64,000 bases of DNA from Polaribacter sp. IC066 (GTDB lineage: Bacteria > Bacteroidota > Bacteroidia > Flavobacteriales > Flavobacteriaceae): NCBI RefSeq assembly GCF_007997085.1, contig NZ_VORR01000015.1:1-64000 (forward strand), read 5' to 3'. The stretch's first letter is position 1, and each line of letters opens with the position of its first letter. This document shows positions 44,798 to 53,131 of the stretch, in pieces. The notes below the pieces were generated by a model that saw only the letters and a list, made by a program, of their open reading frames with translations, searched no databases and was not told where the DNA came from. A program made the translations under genes and the position numbers.

Positions 44798-45818
44798 ATG
44801 AATATTCGATTGCTATTTATACTTTCTACACTTCTCTTTTTTGGTTGTAATACCAATTTAGTTTTGTGGTGACGTGCAAAGAAATTGAATTATTTTTTGA
44901 TTAATTGAAGTGAAAAATAATTAGCATAGCATCGTTACGGTAATTATTTTTGACAAAAAGTAAGCGAAAAAGAAACGATTTATTACGGCATTATAAAGCT
45001 AATTTAGTAAAAAATAAATTTTGGCAACTTACAGTTGGTAGCCGAATTACCGAATACGATAAAGGAGGTTTCTGGAATTGCTTTTGACAATGAAGAGAAC
45101 GTGTTTTGGATGATTAACGATAGTGGCAACGCCTCTAAAATTTATAAAGTTTCTGTTCAAGGCAATGTATTAAGTACTTAAAATTTAAAAGGAAAAAATA
45201 AAGATTGGGAAGACTTAAGGTTTGATGAAGATACAAATTTATATATAGGAGATTTCGGAAACAATGAAAATAGTAGAGTAGGATTAAGGATTTTAAAAAT
45301 AGCGCGTCAAGATTTAAATCCAGAAACGAAAATTAAACCAGAAAAAATTAGTTTTTATTATCCAGAGCAAAAAGAATTCTCACCAAAGAACAAGTATAAA
45401 CTCTATGATGCCAAAGCCTTTTTTTTACTTTAATAGGCCTTTTTATATCTTTACTAAAAGTCAGGTAAAAAAGAAATACTGGAGTACAAAACTATATAAA
45501 ATACCAGCCATTATAGGAAACCACGAAGCAAAATTAATTGTTACTTATAAAGGTTGCAAACAAGAGGATTGTGCCATTACGGCCACATCTATTTCTAAAG
45601 ATTTTAAAAAAGTAGCACTCTTATCTTCGGGTAGTATTCTAATGTTCTCAAATTTTAAAGGCGATAATTTTTTTAGTGGAGATCTTTCTAATCAATAATT
45701 AAAATACGATTCTCAAAAAGAAGCCCTTTGTTTTAAAGATAAAGGCACGCTTTTTATTGCAGATGAAATAGCTTTCGGAAAAGGTGGTAATTTGTATCAA
45801 ACTTCAATAAACGAGTAA
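44798..45818 (+). pseudogene. Broken lipoprotein gene with a 146-bp insertion
   Basis: The ATG at 44798 gives a lipoprotein signal (MNIRLLFILSTLLFFGC) and then stops. After 45008 the message resumes as KNKFWQLTV, shifts one base, and continues LPNTIKEVSGIAFDNEENVF, WMINDSGNASKIYKVSVQG, a TAA, DWEDLRFDEDTNLYIGDFGN, a shift at a T8 run near 45419, YFNRPFYIFTKSQ, another TAA, and ends FIADEIAFGKGGNLYQTSIN. IGDFGN and NDSGNA are hallmarks of a flavobacterial lipoprotein I recall as uncharacterised. At least two shifts and two stops, so dead. Confidence 0.75.
44863..45008. mobile_element. 146-bp insertion flanked by 8-bp direct repeats
   Basis: AATTTAGT occurs at 44855-44862 and again at 45001-45008. 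Removing the intervening DNA plus one copy joins GCNTNLV to KNKFWQLTV in one frame, so this piece looks inserted. It contains a 10-bp hairpin (AATTATTTTT and AAAAATAATT) but no terminal inverted repeats that I can see. A small non-autonomous element is possible; a simple duplication or other rearrangement is also possible. Confidence 0.4.
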
Positions 45819-45824
45819 AGTATG

Positions 45825-46208
45825 CTAGAAGTTAAATAAAAATTTCCAGATCAACATTCCCCAACCAAATACTAAAAATAAGCCGCCTAACGGTGTAATA
45901 GGTCCTAAAAATTTTAATGTTTTATTGTTTGCAGATGAAATGACCAAACCATAAATAGAGAATGAAAATAAGATGGTTCCTATGATAATTGCATAAATAA
46001 TATACACATCAATCGTTTCTATTGCATTAAACTGAAAGCCTAAAACCAGCAAAAGAATGGCGTGATACATTTGATATTTTACGCCTGTTTCAAAACCTTG
46101 CAATTGTTCTGATGATAATTTTTTCTTTAGTAAATGCGCTCCGAATGCACCAAAAATAATGGCTAAAAAACCAAAAATTGCTCCAAATACCAATGCTGCT
46201 TGATTCAT
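45825..46208 (-). CDS. DUF423 family membrane protein
   Basis: A 127-residue protein with four predicted membrane helices and the family N-terminus GAIFGFLAIIFGAFGAHLLKK, then YQMYHAILLL. Unknown function, common in bacteria. Last gene of the molybdenum hydroxylase operon; its start overlaps the previous stop as ATGA, but a role in molybdoenzyme maturation is not established. Confidence 0.9.
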   Translation of the reverse strand: MNQAALVFGAIFGFLAIIFGAFGAHLLKKKLSSEQLQGFETGVKYQMYHAILLLVLGFQFNAIETIDVYIIYAIIIGTILFSFSIYGLVISSANNKTLKFLGPITPLGGLFLVFGWGMLIWKFLFNF

Positions 46209-46819
46209 GTTGTTAAATTATTTTTTGAAATTGATTTTATATAACTATTCAGATCTTCTTTTGTGTCAATATCAGTTAAGTTTGTAAACACCGTGGGGCA
46301 AACTACATCTTTTCTTTTTAGATTGATAAATTCTTTGGCACCTTTATCTCCTTTTATCAACAATAATTCACTGTGATAAATAGCTGGAAATAGTGCAGGT
46401 ACTCCTAACTTATTCCCATAATTAGACGCTATTATTTTACCTTGATGCATGCTAGATAAATCTACCATATGTGCTAGATAAGAAACTTCAATGGCGGGTT
46501 GATCTGCTAATAAAATAAAAATACTATCGAAATTTAATTGATGTTCTCTAAAATAGTCAATTCCCGCAACAATACTTGAACTTAAACCATTTTCAAAGTT
46601 CTTATTATTGATAAACTGGATGTTTTTTGTGGTAATCCCTTGTTTTACGATCGCAGCATTTGCGCCTAAAACACAAAAAATATGATCGGTAAAAATAGCC
46701 TGTATTTTCTCTAAAGTAATCTCTATAAGTGGTGTATTGTTTATTTTTTCTAACTGTTTTATACTTTTCATTCTAGATGATTTTCCGGCAGCTAAAACTA
46801 ATATGGCAATATTTTTCAT
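46205..46819 (-). CDS. MocA-like nucleotidyltransferase
   Basis: A 204-residue MobA/MocA-type NTP transferase: LVLAAGKSSRMKSIKQL is the nucleotide loop, followed by NGLSSSIVAGID and ILLADQPAI with the metal-binding Asp. MocA adds CMP to molybdopterin to make the cytosine dinucleotide cofactor of xanthine-oxidase-type enzymes. Its position between xdhC and DUF423 in an operon with a Mo hydroxylase supports that role. Three bases separate it from xdhC. Confidence 0.85.
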   Translation of the reverse strand: MKNIAILVLAAGKSSRMKSIKQLEKINNTPLIEITLEKIQAIFTDHIFCVLGANAAIVKQGITTKNIQFINNKNFENGLSSSIVAGIDYFREHQLNFDSIFILLADQPAIEVSYLAHMVDLSSMHQGKIIASNYGNKLGVPALFPAIYHSELLLIKGDKGAKEFINLKRKDVVCPTVFTNLTDIDTKEDLNSYIKSISKNNLTT

Positions 46820-46822
46820 TGA

Positions 46823-47842
46823 TTAATTATGAATTTTTCCTGTGATATTTCTCAAAGAAAAAGGTTCCTTTTTTCTGATGACCGATAAAATTTCTGCCAC
46901 AATAGAAAGTGCAATTTCTTCTGGTGTACTTGCACCAATATGCAAACCTGCGGGTGTATAAATACACTCTAAAAATTCTTCTGAAGTTTCAGGAGCAAAC
47001 TCAAAAAGTTCATTAAATAGGCGCTCTCTTTTCTTTGGCGATCCTAAAATACCAATATATTTTGGTTGATATTTAGATAGTTTTATCACATATTTTAAAT
47101 CTTGAACGTAACTATGATTCATAATTACAATAGCCGTATTTTCTTGAATATCTGTAAACTGAATATTTTCTGGACTTTGACCAATAACTGTATGCGATCC
47201 TGGGAAATCTGTTTTTTCTTTCGGATCTTTTATGGAGGTAATCACATCAATCTCCCAACCTAGAGTAGCCGCTATTTTGCACAATTTAACAGCATCGTGT
47301 TCGCCACCAATAATGAGGAGTTTAAAAGCTGGCTGCATAATTTGCGTAAAAACTTCAACGTCTTTGTTCGGTTTTGTATTGAAATTTTGAGAAAACCGAA
47401 ACTGTTTTTGATTTTCAAAAGTTAGTACAGAACCAAAATCGCCAAAAACTTCATTTTCTTTTATAAAATAACTGTCAATTTTGAAAGATTCTCTTTTAGA
47501 GTTTGCCTCGTAAAAAGCTCTGACAAAATCATCAGGAATAAAAAAGGGTTCAATTAAAATATATAAAATTCCTTCGCAACCCAATTTGTATCTTCCATCG
47601 TAGGTAATAACTTTTGTTTGGTGATCAGAAAAAATGGGTTTTGCTCTATAGATAATTTCTTTTTCAACACAACCGCCACTTACCGCGCCAACAGAATTTA
47701 AATCTTCAAAAATAAGCATTCTAACGCCAGGTTTTCTGTAAGAAGAGCCTTCTAAATGGACCACAGTTGCTAACACATTTTTCAATCCTTTTTTTTGATT
47801 GATGATGGCTTGATGAATGATTTCTTTGAGTTCGTATAACAT
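46823..47842 (-). CDS. XdhC/CoxI family molybdoenzyme maturation protein
   Basis: A 339-residue protein with the N-terminal XdhC_CoxI region (TVVHLEGSSYRKPGVRMLI, GAVSGGCVEKEI) and the C-terminal Rossmann-like XdhC_C region (LLIIGGEHDAVKLCKIAATL, YIGILGSPKKRERL, HIGASTPEEIALSIVAEIL). XdhC binds the Mo cofactor, helps its sulfuration and delivers it to the hydroxylase. Directly follows the Mo subunit gene by 4 bases. Confidence 0.93.
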   Translation of the reverse strand: MLYELKEIIHQAIINQKKGLKNVLATVVHLEGSSYRKPGVRMLIFEDLNSVGAVSGGCVEKEIIYRAKPIFSDHQTKVITYDGRYKLGCEGILYILIEPFFIPDDFVRAFYEANSKRESFKIDSYFIKENEVFGDFGSVLTFENQKQFRFSQNFNTKPNKDVEVFTQIMQPAFKLLIIGGEHDAVKLCKIAATLGWEIDVITSIKDPKEKTDFPGSHTVIGQSPENIQFTDIQENTAIVIMNHSYVQDLKYVIKLSKYQPKYIGILGSPKKRERLFNELFEFAPETSEEFLECIYTPAGLHIGASTPEEIALSIVAEILSVIRKKEPFSLRNITGKIHN

Positions 47843-47846
47843 TTCT

Positions 47847-49997
47847 TTAAGAAAGTTTAAAAGGCATTTCTGTTAATCTTTGTCCGGTAATTCTTCTTAC
47901 AGCATTGCCAATAGCAGCTGCAATTGGTCCTAGAGGAGGTTCGCCAACGGGTAAAGGTTTGTCTACACCTTGCAATAAATGGATATTAATTTCTTTAGGC
48001 GTGTGTTTTAATAAAGCCATATCATAAGGCCCAAAAATAGTGGGTTGTAACTGCCCGTCTTCGATATACATTTTTTCATACATAGATGCGCTCATTGCCA
48101 TGATCATTGCGCCTTCACATTGTGCTTTTACTTGATCGGGGTTTACGGCAATTCCGCAATCCATGACGCAGGTAATTTTGTGAACTGTAATCTCACTATT
48201 AACAATAGATACTTCTGCAACTTGCGCACAAGGGGTTCCTGTGTCTGTAGAACACGCAAAACCCATTGCTCTGCCATTTACAACTTCATCAGAATATTTA
48301 GATTCTTTAGCTGCCTTTTCAATGACATTTTTTAATCTAACGCCTTCTTCATTGTCTTTAATTTGTGCCAAACGAAGGGTAACAGGATTTTTATTTGATT
48401 GTAAAGCCAATTCATCTACAAAACTTTCGATAGCAAAAGTATTGGCTAGCAACCCCAAACTTCGCCACCAACTTGTTGCAAACGGTAAGGTTTTATGCCA
48501 CTGAATTGAGCGGATATTCTTGATAGCGCTATAATGAATACTTCCGCCGCGAATGGCACCAAAATCTGCACCTAAAATTGTATGCGCAATTCCGGGCATT
48601 AAGGTAGAGTCAATAGCTACATTTCCACTTGCAAAATGATGTTCTAAATTTTCAATAAGCCCATCACTGTTTAACTTTCCTTTCATAATATGATGTGTTG
48701 GCGGACGAAACATATCGTTCTGAAATTCTTCTTTTCTTGTGAAAAAATATTTTACAGGTCGGCCTATTTCTTTAGATAGTTGCACTGCTTGAATTGCGTG
48801 GCTTGTATTTAATCTTCTGCCAAAACCACCGCCGAGATACGTGGGTATAATATTTACATTGTCTTTGTCAATAGCGAACGCTTTTGCCACTTGGTTTTGA
48901 GTAATACCAATAACTTGCGTAGATAAAATAACGGTTATTTTACCATCTTTAAAAGAGGCAACAGCGCCATTGGGTTCCATTTGGGCATGGGCACCTAAAG
49001 GACTTTTAAATTCTATTTCTAAAATATTTTTATCGTCTTTTTCTAATAGGTTTCCTTCTTTTTGAACAACCATTTCACTGCCGTTTCCTACAGAAATTAA
49101 AGTTCTAATATCTTCTTCTGTCCATATTTTGGGGATATTCCATTCAACATCAACCTCCATTTTTGCAGCCAAAGCTTGGGCGTAAGTTTCTGCAATAATA
49201 CCAACCCAATCATCAATCTGAACAACTTTAACAATACCAGGCATTTTTTCTGCTTTCTGATAGTTGGCACTTTTAAAAGTAGCACCAATATGTTCTGGTC
49301 TAATAATTGCCGCGTGCAACATGTTTTCCATTTCGGCATCCATTCCGAAAATAGAGTTTCCAAAAACTTTTGTTTTTAAATCGATTCGTGCAATTGGCTT
49401 TCCTACTAATTTATAGTCTTTAAGATCTTTTAATTTCGGGGTATCCGGAATTTTCCATTCGGTAACTTCTTTTATAGCATCTACATAACTAATTTGTTGA
49501 TTATTACTAGAAACGATTCCGTTTTTTGTTGATAAATTGGCAAGCGGAATTTGTAATTTTTTAGCGGCTTCAATTTTAATCATTTCGCGCATTGTTGCCG
49601 CCATTTCGCGAAGGGGCTGCCATAAAGAAGCAACAGAAAGACTTCCTCCGGTTCCTAAAGAATCTACAACGCCACTGGCGGTAGATGCTGCAATTACTTC
49701 AATTTGATCAATATTGATATCCAATTCATCTGCTGCAATTTGAGCCAAACCTGTAAAAGTTCCTTGGCCCATTTCTACTTTAGGAGAATGCAGCACTATG
49801 GTATTATTTTTTGTGATTTCGAACCATAAATTAGGTTCAGTTCCTGTTCCTGAATACGGTGCAATAAACGAATCCGCGAAATCGATTATTTGTCTACGAA
49901 TAGGATTCCTCAAAACATAGGTTCCTATTGCCAAAACACCTAAAGTTCCTAAACCGCCTCTTACTAAAAATTTTCTACGTGATATGTTTTTACTCAT
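47847..49997 (-). CDS. Molybdopterin-binding subunit of a periplasmic Mo hydroxylase (IorB-like)
   Basis: A 716-residue xanthine-oxidase-family large subunit of the isoquinoline 1-oxidoreductase beta (IorB) type. It starts with a Tat signal (SRRKFLVRGGLGTLGVLAIG), so the enzyme is exported folded. Mo-cofactor motifs include KVEMGQGTFTGLAQIAADEL, YLGGGFGRRLNTSHAIQA and near the end VGEPPLGPIAAAIGNA with the catalytic Glu686. IorB enzymes pass electrons to a c-type cytochrome rather than NAD, and a dihaem protein is encoded two genes upstream. Substrate unknown; aldehydes or N-heterocycles are candidates. Confidence 0.92.
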   Translation of the reverse strand: MSKNISRRKFLVRGGLGTLGVLAIGTYVLRNPIRRQIIDFADSFIAPYSGTGTEPNLWFEITKNNTIVLHSPKVEMGQGTFTGLAQIAADELDINIDQIEVIAASTASGVVDSLGTGGSLSVASLWQPLREMAATMREMIKIEAAKKLQIPLANLSTKNGIVSSNNQQISYVDAIKEVTEWKIPDTPKLKDLKDYKLVGKPIARIDLKTKVFGNSIFGMDAEMENMLHAAIIRPEHIGATFKSANYQKAEKMPGIVKVVQIDDWVGIIAETYAQALAAKMEVDVEWNIPKIWTEEDIRTLISVGNGSEMVVQKEGNLLEKDDKNILEIEFKSPLGAHAQMEPNGAVASFKDGKITVILSTQVIGITQNQVAKAFAIDKDNVNIIPTYLGGGFGRRLNTSHAIQAVQLSKEIGRPVKYFFTRKEEFQNDMFRPPTHHIMKGKLNSDGLIENLEHHFASGNVAIDSTLMPGIAHTILGADFGAIRGGSIHYSAIKNIRSIQWHKTLPFATSWWRSLGLLANTFAIESFVDELALQSNKNPVTLRLAQIKDNEEGVRLKNVIEKAAKESKYSDEVVNGRAMGFACSTDTGTPCAQVAEVSIVNSEITVHKITCVMDCGIAVNPDQVKAQCEGAMIMAMSASMYEKMYIEDGQLQPTIFGPYDMALLKHTPKEINIHLLQGVDKPLPVGEPPLGPIAAAIGNAVRRITGQRLTEMPFKLS

Positions 49998-50001
49998 CCC
50001 C

Positions 50002-50475
50002 TTAAATTTTAGTTTCTCTAGTTAGTTCTGCAGCTCTGTGAATGGCTTTTCTCATTCTATAATACGTTGCACATCGGCAGATATTGATAATATTTTTATC
50101 AATATCTTCATCTGTTGGCTTATTGTTTTCTTTTAATAAAGCAGCGGTTGCCATAATAAATCCTGGTTGGCAATAACCACATTGGGGCACCACTTCTTCT
50201 ATCCAAGCTTGTTGCACAGGATGCGGATTTTCTGCATTTCCTAAACCTTCAATGGTGGTAATGTTTTTTCCTTCTGCAAATTTTACTGCGTAAGAGCAAG
50301 AGCGAACGGCAACGTCATTTACATGCAAAGTGCAAGCGCCACAAGCTGCTTTACCGCAACCAAACTTTGTTCCTTTTAAATCTAAAATATCTCTTATAAC
50401 CCATAAAAGAGGTGTGTTTCCGTCTAAAATATCTACGGAAACATCTTTATTATTGATGCTAAATGCTATTTTCAT
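50002..50475 (-). CDS. 2Fe-2S subunit of the Mo hydroxylase (IorA-like)
   Basis: A 157-residue small subunit with two 2Fe-2S clusters. The plant-type cluster is FGCGKAACGACTLHVNDVAV with a last Cys in RSCSYAV, and the second cluster is QCGYCQPGFIMATAALL and ICRCATY. No signal peptide, as expected if it is carried out by the Tat signal of the large subunit. Four bases upstream of the Mo subunit gene. Confidence 0.94.
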   Translation of the reverse strand: MKIAFSINNKDVSVDILDGNTPLLWVIRDILDLKGTKFGCGKAACGACTLHVNDVAVRSCSYAVKFAEGKNITTIEGLGNAENPHPVQQAWIEEVVPQCGYCQPGFIMATAALLKENNKPTDEDIDKNIINICRCATYYRMRKAIHRAAELTRETKI

Positions 50476-50492
50476 TTTTCTTTTTTAAGCGA

Positions 50493-51107
50493 TTATTTTT
50501 CTGGTATTATAGCACCATCGGCAAACCATGCTTCCACAACTTCTTTAAACTCTTCTTGAGAAACGGGTGGTTTTTCTCTTTTAATTCCTGCAGCATTTAC
50601 ACCCGGATTCCAAGCCCATAAAACCAAATCATCTTCTGTTAAATGCTTTATTATTTCTTCATGATTTTTACCGCCATTAGTTTCTTTATTTAGCATTACA
50701 GCAGCAATTTCTTGTCTTGTTAAACCTTTCCAAGCCATAGATTGTGGTGCTAAACCCCAGTGTGGTGCACCCGGAACGCCAGAATAATTATTGTTTTCTG
50801 TTTGATGACAGGTCATGCATTTTGTAGCTTCAAACCCTTGATCATTTTTACCCCCTTCCATGCCAAAATAATGAGGGTGGCTCTCAATTCCTTGTTTAGG
50901 AATGTTATCACTTGGATGACAATTCATACATCTTGGATGCGTTAAAACATCCATCATTTTATCAAAATTGTCTTTATTTTTTGGCGGATGAATCGTTTTT
51001 TCTTTTAAAGAAATATAGTCAGATTTTTTATTTGAATAGTTGGAAGCCAAAAGAATTCCGCCTAATAAGAGCAACGGAATTAAATATAAAATTTTAAGTT
51101 TTTTCAT
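50493..51107 (-). CDS. Dihaem c-type cytochrome
   Basis: A 204-residue exported protein with an N-terminal hydrophobic signal or anchor (about 6-22) and two haem sites, CMNCH (60-64) and CMTCH (97-101). The rest is unfamiliar (GVNAAGIKREKPPVSQEEF). As first gene of the Mo hydroxylase operon it is the probable electron acceptor of the IorAB-like enzyme. A chaperone-free multihaem carrier of other use is less likely in this position. Confidence 0.88.
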   Translation of the reverse strand: MKKLKILYLIPLLLLGGILLASNYSNKKSDYISLKEKTIHPPKNKDNFDKMMDVLTHPRCMNCHPSDNIPKQGIESHPHYFGMEGGKNDQGFEATKCMTCHQTENNNYSGVPGAPHWGLAPQSMAWKGLTRQEIAAVMLNKETNGGKNHEEIIKHLTEDDLVLWAWNPGVNAAGIKREKPPVSQEEFKEVVEAWFADGAIIPEK

Positions 51108-51234
51108 ACAGTTTTATTTAAAGAAAAACTTGCTGTTGACTTTTTCTAGTTTTAGCTAATTTAATAATAATTTATTTAGTGAAACTTAATTTTGAAAAAT
51201 AGTGAAGCTATGAATTCAAAATTGTAAGTTGAAT

Positions 51235-51430
51235 CTTCCTATTTGGCAAGCAGTCTAACCCAGCTCCATGAGCTGAACCTGCTTGGCCGCTAGGCAGGCT
51301 TGTTTCAGTATTTAGCGGAAATCTTGGGTTTAATACCCCAGCACTTCGCGTTGAAATATTAAAAGGTTCTTTTTTTTGATACCGCGATGGCTCTACCCCG
51401 AGCTTGTTTATTTTGATGAAATTAATTTGA
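51235..51430. repeat. G+C-richer intergenic repeat with two hairpins
   Basis: An island of different composition in AT-rich spacer. CAGCTC and GAGCTG form a hairpin at 51261-51275, and 51278-51298 (CCTGCTTGGC with GCTAGGCAGG) forms another with two G-U pairs. Further on, ACCGCGATGGCTCTACCCCG at about 51380 is a phrase I recognise from repeats in other Flavobacteriia. A dispersed repeat is likely. The frames that cross it are not protein-like. Confidence 0.55.
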
Positions 51431-51457
51431 AAAACCCAATGCATTCTAAAAGGAAAT

Positions 51458-51943
51458 TTACTGCATACTATTTGAGAATTTTTTGGATAGGAATTCTAAT
51501 TTGGGATGGATGTATTTTTCGCAAAAAGGTTTCTGCGGATTGTTTTTGTAATAATTTTGAAATTCTTTATGAGATGGTTTAAAATCTTTGAATTCTAAAA
51601 CTTGAGTAATAATTTTATCAATAAAATCTGTTTGAAGCATTTTAATTATATATGAAATTTCTGCTTTTTGAGATTCTGAAAAATAATATATCGCAGAACG
51701 ATATTTAGTCCTCATAGAATGATTACTTGTACTTTTATGGGTACGTAAGTGAATCGCAATGAGTGTTTTTAAGTCGATTTCTGTTGCATTAAAATGTACA
51801 ATTACGGCTTCTGAAAAAGTAGTGTTTTCTTCTGTAGATGAAACCCAGCCTTGTTCTACTTTATAAACTCCGTTTAAAGACTGAAAAACAGCTTCTGTGC
51901 ACCAATGACAACCGCCACCAAAGGCAATTTTTATCAGTTCCAT
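51458..51943 (-). CDS. Divergent MsrA-like protein
   Basis: I choose the ATG at 51943 (MELIKIAFGGGCHWCTEAVF); it overlaps the aldo/keto reductase stop. The 161-residue protein keeps the MsrA nucleophile context GGGCHWCTE (Cys12) and YRSAIYYF, but lacks the usual GYAGG (here GWVSS) and the HDPTT block (here HKSTS). It is the partner of a standard MsrA gene 3 kb away. Methionine sulfoxide reduction is possible but altered substrate use is likely. Part of the SelO operon. Confidence 0.82.
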   Translation of the reverse strand: MELIKIAFGGGCHWCTEAVFQSLNGVYKVEQGWVSSTEENTTFSEAVIVHFNATEIDLKTLIAIHLRTHKSTSNHSMRTKYRSAIYYFSESQKAEISYIIKMLQTDFIDKIITQVLEFKDFKPSHKEFQNYYKNNPQKPFCEKYIHPKLEFLSKKFSNSMQ

Positions 51944-52878
51944 TTGAGTTTTTTTCTTTCTGACCAATACAACTCTGGACTAATTTTACAAGAGTTTAGC
52001 CTTTTAATATCATGCGTAGAAAGAGAAAAATCATTCAACTTTACATTTTCTTTTAGCTGTTTAGTGCTACTCGCGCCACTTAAAACAACACTATTTGGAA
52101 TGGTTTGTTCACAATATTTCAAAGAAATTGCATCGACACCAACGCTGTGTTTTTTTGATAAGCTTTCTAGAACAGTATACAAATCGTTATAATGAGGATA
52201 GGTTTTGTTTCTAAAAACGCGTCCGTTTGCCAAAGCTTCTTTGATGACAATTGATTTATTTTTTTTGATGAGTTCATCAGAAATTTGTAGTAAACTTTGA
52301 TCTAAAAAATTATAGGTTACTTGAAACAAATCAAAAACGGGTTTTCCATCCACCAAAACTTCTAATGCTTTTTTAATCACTTCCACCTGATTGGTGCCAG
52401 ATGTCGTTAATCCGATTTTTAGATGGTGTTCTTTTTTTAAAGACGTCAGTTGCGCTAAAACTTCGGTATTTTCTAAAACACCTGTTTCTAAAGTTGCAGA
52501 ATGAATTTGATACACTTTTAAGTAGGGTAGGAGCTGTTTAGAGAAATTCCACTGCTCGTTTAATTTTGCTAAACTGTGTTCTTTTACTTCATGCACAGTT
52601 GCGTTTGCATCAAAATTTGCAGTATAGGTATATCCCCATTTTGTGGCAATTTCAATGGTTTTATCATTTTTCGTTCGCAGCCATTCTAACACTAATTCTT
52701 CGGCCAAACCATATCCAGGAGCGGTATCAAAATATCTGATGCCTGCATCATAGGCTTCTTCTAAAACTTGAAAACTATGGTTTCTAAACCTTTCTAAATC
52801 AGAATTGTTGGTACTATTTTGACGAACATTAATGTATTGAGGTCTTCCTAAAGCTGCAGTTCCTAATCCTAAATTCAT
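51934..52878 (-). CDS. Aldo/keto reductase
   Basis: A 314-residue NAD(P)H-dependent reductase of the aldo/keto reductase superfamily. Catalytic landmarks: Asp and Tyr in RYFDTAPGYGLAE, Lys in IATKWGYTY and His in YQIHSATLE; the C-terminus has IPNSVVLSGASSTKQLKEN for cofactor binding. It may be closest to L-fucose dehydrogenase-like or YajO-like groups; the substrate cannot be read. It lies between an unknown small gene and the divergent MsrA gene with overlaps or one-base gaps, so cotranslation is likely. Confidence 0.9.
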   Translation of the reverse strand: MNLGLGTAALGRPQYINVRQNSTNNSDLERFRNHSFQVLEEAYDAGIRYFDTAPGYGLAEELVLEWLRTKNDKTIEIATKWGYTYTANFDANATVHEVKEHSLAKLNEQWNFSKQLLPYLKVYQIHSATLETGVLENTEVLAQLTSLKKEHHLKIGLTTSGTNQVEVIKKALEVLVDGKPVFDLFQVTYNFLDQSLLQISDELIKKNKSIVIKEALANGRVFRNKTYPHYNDLYTVLESLSKKHSVGVDAISLKYCEQTIPNSVVLSGASSTKQLKENVKLNDFSLSTHDIKRLNSCKISPELYWSERKKLKWN

Positions 52879-52879
52879 A

Positions 52880-53131
52880 TTATAAAAGTTGTATATTTTT
52901 TAAAAAGTGAATCACTTTTTCTTCTGGCATTTCGCAAGGTTTTATAAATTCATTTTTTGATGTGATGTAATAATTCAAACTAATAAAATTATTTCCTTGT
53001 AATTCTCTACCAAAAATTTTAAAAGATTTTCCATCATTAAAAGTATTCTTTGTAATGCTGTATTTTATGGCATCTAAAAATCCTTCAGAATAACCTTCAG
53101 GAATTTTTTTAATAATGGCTAAAACAGTCAT
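52880..53131 (-). CDS. Small conserved hypothetical protein of the SelO operon
   Basis: An 83-residue protein. Its start overlaps the SelO stop by one base (TAATG) and it ends one base before the aldo/keto reductase start. KKIPEGYSEGFLDAIKYSIT, SFKIFGRELQGNNFISLNYY and PEEKVIHFLKN resemble a small family I recall beside methionine sulfoxide reductases in Flavobacteriia, but I cannot assign a domain. No signal peptide or membrane helix; one Cys. Context suggests a role in redox repair. Confidence 0.75.
   Translation of the reverse strand: MTVLAIIKKIPEGYSEGFLDAIKYSITKNTFNDGKSFKIFGRELQGNNFISLNYYITSKNEFIKPCEMPEEKVIHFLKNIQLL

Noticed and set aside
48120..48504. Plus-strand frames inside the Mo hydroxylase gene
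   Set aside because: They are antisense to a well-supported large subunit with clear motifs.
51208..51444. Minus-strand 78-residue frame over the repeat island
   Set aside because: It crosses two hairpins of a dispersed repeat and has no recognisable domain.
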